Shown: positions 23,841 through 30,843 of the stretch, in pieces
Layout of the letters: each line of letters begins with the position of its first letter
How positions within the stretch are numbered: position 1 is the first letter of the stretch
Assembly: GCA_018267285.1 (NCBI GenBank)
Contig: JAFDYU010000023.1
Span: 1 to 35,300 of the forward strand
Reading direction: 5' to 3'
From: Bacteroidota bacterium
Lineage (GTDB): Bacteria > Bacteroidota > Bacteroidia > Cytophagales > Cyclobacteriaceae
Length of the DNA: 35,300 nucleotides
Program-made: the position numbers and the translations under genes
The notes under the pieces: generated by a model
Databases searched by the model: none
What the model was told of the DNA's origin: nothing
The model's input: only the letters and a program-made list of their open reading frames with translations

Positions 23841-24089
23841 TCAGCCTCCGCTCACCGGTGGGATTACTGCTATTTCATCCGTCTGGGTAATCGTAGCCCC
23901 CTCATTGGCATACGTTTGGTTCACTGCAATCAGTAATGAATTTAGTGCTTGCAGCTTTGGGTGCTGGTTCAACAAGTCGGCCCGCAATTCGCCTACGGTC
24001 TTTGCACCGGTTTCGAAAACTACTTCGCTCCCGCCCAGTATGTCGCGGCCAATACCAAATACTTTTAGTTTATATTTCAATAGCATCAT
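23841..24089 (-). CDS. moaD: Molybdopterin synthase sulfur carrier subunit MoaD
   Basis: Ubiquitin-like sulfur carrier of 82 aa that delivers sulfur as a C-terminal thiocarboxylate. It ends in the required Gly-Gly (IPPVSGG). Typical beta-grasp features are KVFGIGRDILGG, VGELRADLLNQHP, LLIAVNQTYANE and ITQTDEIAVIPP. ATG codons at 24089 and 24086 are equally plausible starts. It forms a unit with moaE and is divergent from moaA, with only 30 bp between the two starts. Confidence 0.93.
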   Translation of the reverse strand: MMLLKYKLKVFGIGRDILGGSEVVFETGAKTVGELRADLLNQHPKLQALNSLLIAVNQTYANEGATITQTDEIAVIPPVSGG

Positions 24090-24119
24090 GCTGCAAGTTA
24101 CAAATTGGTAATTTTACAC

Positions 24120-25118
24120 ATGCACCGCCCCATGCTTTTTGATAACCACGGACGACCGCTCAATTACCTGCGGCTGGCAGTCACCGATCGCTGCAACCTG
24201 CGCTGCTTTTACTGTATGCCCGAAGAAGGAATCAATTACTTGCCAAAGAAAGAATTGTTGTCGTTTGAGGAAATCGAAAGTATTGTTTCGGTTTTGGCTC
24301 AACTCGGCATCACCAAAGTGCGACTCACGGGTGGCGAACCTTTTGTGCGAACGGATTTAATGAAATTGATCTCGAAGATTATGGACATCAACGGCATCAA
24401 CGATGTGCACGTAACCACCAATGGGGTTTTGACTGCCCCGTATATTAAAGAGTTGAAAAACCTGGGCATTGCTTCGGTTAATTTAAGCCTCGACACGCTC
24501 GACCCCCACCGCTTTAAACTCATCACCCGCAGAAATGAATTCGAAAAAACTCGGAATACACTCCGGATGCTTATTGAAAATGGAATCCCTATAAAAATTA
24601 ATACAGTGGTGATGGAAGGAAAAAATATAGACGACATCATCCCGTTGGTTGAACTCACCCGAAACGAGAACATTTCCGTTCGGTTTATAGAAGAAATGCC
24701 CTTTAACGGTGAAGGAAGCCACTACTCAAAACTTAATTGGACTTACAAAAAAATTCTCAACCATATTGAATCGGCATTCCCCACTCTCGAAAAAATAATG
24801 GATCCCGCCAATGCAACAGCCTATCATTACAAAGTTAAGGAGTACAGGGGGAACATCGGAATTATCGCTGCTTTCAGTCGTACGTTTTGCGGTTCGTGCA
24901 ATCGTATCCGCATCACGGCACAAGGAATTTTGAAAACCTGCCTGTACGATGACGGAGTTTTGAATATCCGAGACCTGATCCGTTCGGGTAAATCGGATGA
25001 AGGAATCACGCAAGAATTGCTTTACGCATTCAACCACCGAGCTAAAAACGGCATCGAAGCTGAAGCACACCGCAATAAAAAAATAATTACCGAGTCTATG
25101 TCCACCATTGGGGGGTGA
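24120..25118 (+). CDS. moaA: GTP 3',8-cyclase MoaA
   Basis: Radical-SAM enzyme that starts molybdenum cofactor synthesis by converting GTP to 3',8-cH2GTP. The 332-aa protein carries the SAM cluster motif C25-x3-C29-x2-C32 (RCNLRCFYCMP), the GGEP motif (VRLTGGEPFVR), and the second 4Fe-4S cluster cysteines (FCGSCNRIR and LKTCLY). It ends in the GG that is conserved in MoaA (STIGG). The ATG at 24120 is preferred; a TTG at 24105 would reach into the 30-bp gap shared with moaD. MoaC, the partner enzyme, is not in the window. Confidence 0.96.
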   Translation: MHRPMLFDNHGRPLNYLRLAVTDRCNLRCFYCMPEEGINYLPKKELLSFEEIESIVSVLAQLGITKVRLTGGEPFVRTDLMKLISKIMDINGINDVHVTTNGVLTAPYIKELKNLGIASVNLSLDTLDPHRFKLITRRNEFEKTRNTLRMLIENGIPIKINTVVMEGKNIDDIIPLVELTRNENISVRFIEEMPFNGEGSHYSKLNWTYKKILNHIESAFPTLEKIMDPANATAYHYKVKEYRGNIGIIAAFSRTFCGSCNRIRITAQGILKTCLYDDGVLNIRDLIRSGKSDEGITQELLYAFNHRAKNGIEAEAHRNKKIITESMSTIGG

Positions 25119-25195
25119 CTTCGTTTTTTTTTCAAATAATTTTTCTTCGCTGATTAATTCTGTTTAGTTATTTTGACGGACTGAATTGTGGTGAA

Positions 25196-25612
25196 ATGAA
25201 AAAAACATTTACTGGCCTTTACGTATTAGCCCTTGTGCTCTTTATTAAGGTTCCTGTGGCAATGGGGCAGGAAAAATTGCCAGCCGTTAAAAATATTTTT
25301 AACACGATTAAAGCAGAACCTACGAAAGGGTTGTGGAATTTTAAAAAAACAGAAACCCTGCGCATCAATGTTGTTGAAATGAAAGGGGTAACTAAATTGC
25401 ACAAACACCCCGATGCCGAGCATACCATTCTGCTCATTAAAGGAAACATGTTGGCCGAAGTAGATGGAAACAAAATTCCGTTGCAAGAAGGCGACATGAT
25501 ATCCATCCCTGCGGGTATGCCTCATAAATATAAAGTTAAAGGCAAAAAAGCGATTATCGTAAGCATGGATGCTCCTTACTACGACCCCAAGAAAACCGTT
25601 ATGTTGGAATAA
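25196..25612 (+). CDS. Secreted cupin-domain protein
   Basis: A 138-aa protein with a signal peptide (about residues 1-24, LYVLALVLFIKVPVAMG) and a single cupin domain. Metal-ligand candidates are H69, H71 and H76 (KLHKHPDAEHT) and H110 in PAGMPHKYK, with the conserved GD (LQEGDMISIPAGMPH). Small periplasmic cupins often bind a metal or small molecule; the reaction is unknown. It lies 48 bp before the large amidohydrolase gene on the same strand and may be cotranscribed with it. Confidence 0.82.
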   Translation: MKKTFTGLYVLALVLFIKVPVAMGQEKLPAVKNIFNTIKAEPTKGLWNFKKTETLRINVVEMKGVTKLHKHPDAEHTILLIKGNMLAEVDGNKIPLQEGDMISIPAGMPHKYKVKGKKAIIVSMDAPYYDPKKTVMLE

Positions 25613-25660
25613 CGGTAATGAATAGACCCTAACTCTACCTAACCCTAATTATCTTTTACC

Positions 25661-28642
25661 ATGAGAAAACTTTTACTTACCACTTTGATTGTTTGCGCCC
25701 ACCTGCTGATTTACTCACAATCCAATACACGGATACTCGAGTTCGAAACATCGGAGGTAACACAGCCTGCGCTAACCATGATGCCGGACGGAAAAACATT
25801 TGTGTTTAACCTGCTTGGCCATTTGTTTCAAATGCCCGTGGCCGGAGGAGATGCCGTGCAATTGACTTTCGGTCCCTACTACGACAGTGAGCCAGTGGCA
25901 GCGCCCGATGGAAAGCAGATCGCTTTTATTTCTAACCGCGATGGCAGCGATGGAAATATTTTTATTCTTGATGTACAAACAAAAAAAATAACTCAGGTCA
26001 CTCAAGAGTTTATGGTAGGCTCACCCTCGTGGAGCCCGGATGGTAAATCCATAGCGTTTCTTTCTTTCCTTAAAAGAGAAGAATACCCGGTTGACAAAGT
26101 TCCTTTTTTTGGTGCCGGAGATATGACTTTGGTTAAAGCCATTTCCGCAGCAGGCAAAAATCTTCAGCAGGTTACCGATGCCGGGAGTTACGTTTTACCT
26201 TTTTATCAGAAAGATGGCGTGCTAACGTGGGGAATAACCGTACGAAAAAGCCCATCGCAATATGCGGGTCCTGGTGCTCCTCCCCCATCGGTGAACACAT
26301 TTTTTGAAAGCAAATCCATTGACGGTAAAACCGTAAGGATAGGATCGTTGAAAAGCAGAACGGGGCGAATCGCATTCGCCAAACAGAATCAGAGTTTTTA
26401 TTATGTGAACGATGGTCAGCTCATGCGCTACTCCGTTGGCGACACCCTTTCAAAAATAATTGCACCATTTAAAGGATCGGCCATTGCGCTTGCACTGGCT
26501 CCGGATGAAAAAACAATTTATGCAGCGGCAGATGCCAAACTTTGGAAGGTTAACCTCGATGGTACGGGTGTTGAAAAAATGAATTGGAAAGCAAAGGTGA
26601 AGATGGAAGTGGTGAAACCCGCCCTTCGAAAATGGACTGCACCACCTTCGGGCAATTTTGCACCATCAGTTGTAATGTCTCCTCGGCTTTCGCCAGATGG
26701 AAAAATAATAATCTTCGGGGCAGCCGGGTTTTTGTGGGAGCAACCCGCGGTCGGTGGGTCGGCAAAAAAACTGATCGAAGAAAATTCAAGTCAGCTTGAT
26801 CCCGCCTTCTCACCCGATGGAAAACAAATTGCTTTCGTTTCAGACATACAGGGGAAAAGAGAACTAAGAATATTCGATATCGCCACCCAAAAAACCAAAA
26901 GCCTGGCAACCGTGGGCGGCTACTCGTGGATACTTCACCCTACGTGGAGCCCTGATGGCAAAACTATTTTATATCAGCAGTCGGATGCGCTTGGTGCCCC
27001 GTACAAATTCATTACCGTAAATGCGGATACCGGAGCAGATGCGGTAACCATTACAAAAACAGGAAACAGTTGGAATGGCAGACCCCATTTTTCAACCGAT
27101 GGAAACTACATCTACTATACAAGCCGCCAGGATATGTTTGCGAATGTGTTTAAGCGTTCGCTACAAGCAGATGCAAAACCAGAAGCCGTCACCAACCTGA
27201 AGCGCCACGTGCACGATGGGCTTGTGTCGCCCAATGGCAAGTGGGTAGCCTTTCGCAGAAATGCAGAGATATGGATAGCGGCTATGAAAGATCTGCCTCT
27301 TCATGATGAAGACTTCAAACTCTTTAGTAAAACAGGTGGCCGTTCGTTTGCTTTTACTACAGATGGCTTGTCAATTATTTATTCGGACGGGGCAAAAGTG
27401 GTAAAACAACAAATTGCCAACAATGTGGTTACTGCTTTTCCGGTTATGGTAACGTTATCAAAACCTTCTTCAACTCCGGTGTTGGTCAGTGGGGTGCGAG
27501 TCTTGAATTTTAAAACCAACAGCTTCAGTAACCCAACAGCTATTTATATCGAAAACAATCGCATTGCATGGATCGGTGATGAGAACACAAAAAAGATTGC
27601 ACCAAACACCATGCGAATAAATGGCGAAGGAAAATATGCAATGCCGGGTATCATGGATTCTCATACACATTCCGCGTGGACAAACCAACAGATTACCGAA
27701 GACCGACTCATTGCATACGGTGTCACATCCATACGCGATGTGGGCAGCAGGCTGGACAAAATCAACACCCTGCGCGATAAGGGAAATTCTACCATGTTGC
27801 CGGTGCCGCGCTATTTTGCCAGTGGCGATATTTACGAAGGCCTGGTTCCGCTTTGGGGCGATGCCTTCTTTGAAATCAACAGCAAACAAGAAGCAAAAGA
27901 GTATGTTAGCTACTCAAAAGCCAACGGAGCTTCATTTATTAAAGTGTATGCTTCGTTGCCGTGGTTTATAAAAAGTGAAGTGGCCGCAGAAGCCAATCGT
28001 CAGGGTATGCCGGTGGTAGGCCATGGAATTTCTTTGGAAGAAATCGTGCGCAGCATCAACTTTGGTATCACTTCGCTGGAACACGGAGGCCCCAACAACG
28101 ATGACATTGTAAAGCTGATGGTAGCTGCCGATACTTGGCTCGATCCTACACCGGGTATTTTTGGTGCGGGTTCCACGCTCAAGTTGGGCGACTCAACCAA
28201 CCTCGATAAAAAATTCAGAACCTTTGTTCCTGAAGAAGAACTGAAGGCTGCGCGCCCCGGCCGTACTCCATCGGCAGGCCAGCTCGCTGCCTGGAAAAAT
28301 ACGCTCGCCAATCTTAAACGAGTTCACGACAGCGGTGTAAGCATGTTGGATGGAACCGATGCGCTGATGACCGGAGTTTTTCACGGTCCCTCTGTGCATT
28401 GGGTGCTGAGCTTCTTCAGCGATGCAGGCATACCGAATATTGATGTGTTGAAAATCGGAACCATCAAGGCAGCCGAGTCGGTAGGCGCAGCCAACGATCT
28501 GGGTTCTGTTGAACCCGGCAAACTGGCCGACCTGATCTTGCTCGATGCCGATCCGTTGCAAAACATTAACAACACGTTGAAGATTTGGCGCGTGGTGAAA
28601 GACGGAGTGGTGTTTGACCCGGCAACGATGCGGGGGGAATAG
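25661..28642 (+). CDS. Secreted beta-propeller (PD40) amidohydrolase
   Basis: A 993-aa exported protein combining a signal peptide (1-20), a TolB-like propeller of PD40/WD40-type repeats (about 30-590, with recurring APDGKQIAFISNRDG, SPDGKSIAFLS, SPDGKQIAFVSD and SPDGKTILYQQ) and a C-terminal amidohydrolase domain (about 600-990). In the latter, MPGIMDSHTHSAW (around 667) supplies the first two metal-binding His. VVGHGI and SLEHGG give the next two, and LDGTDALM the final Asp, after which comes the composite C-terminal strand (EPGKLADLILLDADPL). It resembles periplasmic imidazolonepropionase-like or dipeptidase-type hydrolases; the substrate is not readable. Fusions of this kind are typical of Bacteroidetes. 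Confidence 0.92.
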   Translation: MRKLLLTTLIVCAHLLIYSQSNTRILEFETSEVTQPALTMMPDGKTFVFNLLGHLFQMPVAGGDAVQLTFGPYYDSEPVAAPDGKQIAFISNRDGSDGNIFILDVQTKKITQVTQEFMVGSPSWSPDGKSIAFLSFLKREEYPVDKVPFFGAGDMTLVKAISAAGKNLQQVTDAGSYVLPFYQKDGVLTWGITVRKSPSQYAGPGAPPPSVNTFFESKSIDGKTVRIGSLKSRTGRIAFAKQNQSFYYVNDGQLMRYSVGDTLSKIIAPFKGSAIALALAPDEKTIYAAADAKLWKVNLDGTGVEKMNWKAKVKMEVVKPALRKWTAPPSGNFAPSVVMSPRLSPDGKIIIFGAAGFLWEQPAVGGSAKKLIEENSSQLDPAFSPDGKQIAFVSDIQGKRELRIFDIATQKTKSLATVGGYSWILHPTWSPDGKTILYQQSDALGAPYKFITVNADTGADAVTITKTGNSWNGRPHFSTDGNYIYYTSRQDMFANVFKRSLQADAKPEAVTNLKRHVHDGLVSPNGKWVAFRRNAEIWIAAMKDLPLHDEDFKLFSKTGGRSFAFTTDGLSIIYSDGAKVVKQQIANNVVTAFPVMVTLSKPSSTPVLVSGVRVLNFKTNSFSNPTAIYIENNRIAWIGDENTKKIAPNTMRINGEGKYAMPGIMDSHTHSAWTNQQITEDRLIAYGVTSIRDVGSRLDKINTLRDKGNSTMLPVPRYFASGDIYEGLVPLWGDAFFEINSKQEAKEYVSYSKANGASFIKVYASLPWFIKSEVAAEANRQGMPVVGHGISLEEIVRSINFGITSLEHGGPNNDDIVKLMVAADTWLDPTPGIFGAGSTLKLGDSTNLDKKFRTFVPEEELKAARPGRTPSAGQLAAWKNTLANLKRVHDSGVSMLDGTDALMTGVFHGPSVHWVLSFFSDAGIPNIDVLKIGTIKAAESVGAANDLGSVEPGKLADLILLDADPLQNINNTLKIWRVVKDGVVFDPATMRGE

Positions 28643-28649
28643 GCATGAG

Positions 28650-28688
28650 ACCAATCTGGTCGTATCATTTCGCTACGACCAGATTGGT
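28650..28688. terminator. Perfect 15-bp hairpin downstream of the amidohydrolase gene
   Basis: ACCAATCTGGTCGTA (28650-28664) pairs perfectly with TACGACCAGATTGGT (28674-28688) around a 9-base loop, 7 bases after the TAG stop. There is no T tract on either side, so it is either a terminator without poly-U, a 3'-end stabiliser, or a protein/recombination site. The remaining gap to 28839 shows no gene. Confidence 0.5.
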
Positions 28689-28839
28689 GATTGAACCCAC
28701 TGTCTTCAATAAATTCTTTACAATCCGTTTTTCATTACAGGCGATACAGGTGTCAGTTTATTGAAAAATGTTTTTAAGTCGGTCATTATTTGGTAATTGG
28801 CATTTTTTATTAGTGCTGTGTTCAAGTAATAAGTGCAAC

Positions 28840-29577
28840 TTACCAAGGGATTTCTCCTGTAATTGGATTGTTTTCTTCGCTAAAAAACTTTCCTGTAGGG
28901 CCGTCTTTATCTATCAAAGCATATTTGACTATTCGTTTTCCCGCATCTTCAACTGCTCCGGTACCGCGATGTCCATTGAAATCAGTTTTTGTAAAGCCCG
29001 GGCAAACGGCATTGACTTTAAAATCGGTATTCTTTAATTCATAAGCTAATACAACAGTGTACATATTCATAGCTGATTTGGAAGACAAATAAACAGCGCC
29101 TTTATAATTGTAATACTTGTAAGACGGATCGCTGTGTAGAGTAATTGAACCCTGACTTGAACTTACATTTACAATACGAGGTTCAGTTGATTTTTTTAAT
29201 AAATCAATAAAAGATTGCGTCACTCTAACAACGCTATAAACATTGGCATCATAAGTTGTTTTAAATTGGTTAACAGTTGCATCAAGTGCAGATTGTGGGT
29301 AACCACCGTAGATTCCTGCATTGTTGATAAGGATATCCAGTGATTTTACCTTTTTACCCAATACTGCACGAGCTTCCTTTACCGATTCATCGTTTGTTAC
29401 GTCAAGCTGAATGGCTTCTACATTATTTATTCCTTCAGTTTTTAATTTGTTAACGGCTTCTTTACCTTTTTCTAAATTACGGCTGCCGAGAAAAACATAA
29501 ATCCCTTTTTGTGTAAGTTGCCGCGCAACTTCAAGTCCAATGCTTTTGTTAGCTCCTGTTACTAATGCTGATTTCAT
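28840..29577 (-). CDS. SDR family NAD(P)-dependent oxidoreductase
   Basis: A 245-aa classical short-chain dehydrogenase/reductase. It shows the glycine motif TGANKSIG (7-14, with Lys-Ser in place of the usual middle Gly), a basic patch after strand 2 (LGSRN, suggesting NADPH), NNAG (85-88), the catalytic Ser region VSSSQG (about 138-143) and the YxxxK pair Y163/K167 (YLSSKSA). The C-terminus resembles carbonyl-reductase-like SDRs (VCPGFTKTDFNGHRG). It follows the AraC gene on the same strand with 71 bp between them, and is AT-richer than most of the window. The substrate is unknown. Confidence 0.9.
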   Translation of the reverse strand: MKSALVTGANKSIGLEVARQLTQKGIYVFLGSRNLEKGKEAVNKLKTEGINNVEAIQLDVTNDESVKEARAVLGKKVKSLDILINNAGIYGGYPQSALDATVNQFKTTYDANVYSVVRVTQSFIDLLKKSTEPRIVNVSSSQGSITLHSDPSYKYYNYKGAVYLSSKSAMNMYTVVLAYELKNTDFKVNAVCPGFTKTDFNGHRGTGAVEDAGKRIVKYALIDKDGPTGKFFSEENNPITGEIPW

Positions 29578-29605
29578 TTTTTTAGTTTGTTTAAAATTTA
29601 TGACA

Positions 29606-29613
29606 CAAAAGTA
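29606..29613 (-). promoter_or_regulatory. -7 box of the SDR gene (TACTTTTG)
   Basis: The minus strand reads TACTTTTG, a TAnnTTTG match 28 bases upstream of the ATG. The nearest TTTG upstream is 26 bases away, too far for a classical -33. The gene may depend on the upstream AraC protein. Confidence 0.4.
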
Positions 29614-29648
29614 GAGAGCAGAAAAAAGGGTAGGATGGACAAATCAAT

Positions 29649-30524
29649 TTATTCTCTTGACAAATCTTGCCGGGCTTCTAAAACTTCACTTACATTTTTT
29701 CCTGTACATTTTTTGAAAAGGCGAGAGAAATAGTCAGGGTCATTAAAGCCTAATTCATAAGCTAATTCTTTTACAGAAAGCTTGGAGTAATGTAATTTTC
29801 GTTGTGCTTCCATCATCAAGCGGTTGGTTAAAAAATCTTTAGGCGATGCTCCGGAATATTCTTTTACAATCCGATACAAGCTATTTGTAGATAAAGCCAA
29901 TTTTTCTGCAATTGTATTGATAGAAGGTTGTTCGGTAAGATGCGTTTCTACGACTAATTTAAACTCAACAAATTTTGAAAGATTAGAATTTAAAATATTT
30001 GCCGACTCTTTGCTCTTGAAATAAGCGCTGTTCAATTCGGATAACAAAGAGTTGATATAGGCTAATAATATTTCAGTATCAGCTTGTTGATTATCTGAAT
30101 AAAGTATTTGATTTAATATTTCAAATACTTTTCTTATTCGATCTCTTGCTGCCTTGTCTATGGTTATAGTTTGAGTACTTAAAGGGTTTATTAAAAAAGG
30201 GAAAGGCTGTGGTAGTAGTGCTAAAGTATTATCATCAAATAATAGCTTGACATATTTCAGGTTATTGTCTTTTGCAGGCGGAATAAAAAACTGATTAGGC
30301 ATTGCAAAAAGTAATTGGCCATCTGATAGTTTATATCCTTGTCCATCTATGTTATACGATATGGATCCGCTTTCAATTAAAACAATAAAATACGAAGACA
30401 ATTTGCGAGGTTGTGATAATTTTTTTTGAATTTCAGGAGAATGGTACGGATTGTCGTTGGATCGTACCTTTATACTTAATTGATTGCTTTGTAAACTATT
30501 GGTCGTTGTGCTTACTTTCTTCAT
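29649..30524 (-). CDS. AraC family transcriptional regulator next to the SDR gene
   Basis: A 291-aa regulator with an N-terminal cupin-like sensor region (about 30-130, YFIVLIESGSISYNIDGQGY) and a C-terminal double HTH (about 195-285, TIAEKLALSTNSLYRIVKEY and ELAYELGFNDPDYFSRLFKK, then CTGKNVSEVLEARQ). It lies directly upstream of the SDR gene on the same strand and probably controls it. Only four bases separate its start from the stop of a broken upstream reading frame. Base composition is AT-rich like the SDR gene. A link between the two genes' functions is inferred. Confidence 0.9.
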   Translation of the reverse strand: MKKVSTTTNSLQSNQLSIKVRSNDNPYHSPEIQKKLSQPRKLSSYFIVLIESGSISYNIDGQGYKLSDGQLLFAMPNQFFIPPAKDNNLKYVKLLFDDNTLALLPQPFPFLINPLSTQTITIDKAARDRIRKVFEILNQILYSDNQQADTEILLAYINSLLSELNSAYFKSKESANILNSNLSKFVEFKLVVETHLTEQPSINTIAEKLALSTNSLYRIVKEYSGASPKDFLTNRLMMEAQRKLHYSKLSVKELAYELGFNDPDYFSRLFKKCTGKNVSEVLEARQDLSRE

Positions 30525-30528
30525 ACTC

Positions 30529-30609
30529 TCACTTTTTATTCTCTAAAACATCTGTTGCTGTTTCATTTCCAAGTTGCTCTGCTAATCCAACAAGCAGGCT
30601 TTCTGCTCC
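30529..30609 (-). pseudogene. Possible C-terminal remnant of an unknown gene
   Basis: After an in-frame TAG, the minus strand reads a 26-codon tail (GAESLLVGLAEQLGNETATD then VLENKK) ending in TGA at 30529-30531, 4 bases before the AraC ATG. The amphipathic composition and the tight spacing suggest the tail end of a real gene whose front is missing. It is short, so chance cannot be excluded. Confidence 0.3.
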
Positions 30610-30615
30610 CTAAAA

Positions 30616-30834
30616 TTACTGCGCCACAATTATTAAACATGCCAGTCGATTTATGGGCAGGAGCCACAACATCAATACCGCTTCCAAGATAGGCAATCCA
30701 GATATGCAGTTGCCGTCTTCTCGTATTGAGCTTACAGAATATCCATTTAACTTAGTTGAATCATGATAATCGACCGGCAGCCGGCTAAACTTTTCAGTAT
30801 TAGGATCGTATTTAGTTATCGCTATACTTCGCAA
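30616..30834 (-). pseudogene. Fragment of a two-component beta-propeller (Reg_prop) protein
   Basis: The frame reads ITKYDPNTEKFSRLPVDYHD and then LNGYSVSSIREDGN, which is the repeat signature of ligand-binding propellers in Bacteroidetes hybrid sensor proteins. The expected GNIWIA-type continuation is in the next frame (HIWIAYLGSGIDVVAPAHKS), so one base is missing near the EDGN codons (about 30710). The fragment has no proper start and covers about one and a half repeats. It is clearly a broken leftover. It lies between the ppsA 3' end and the AraC gene, where the stretch 30525-30843 has no intact gene. Confidence 0.65.
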
Positions 30835-30843
30835 TCAAAGCAA

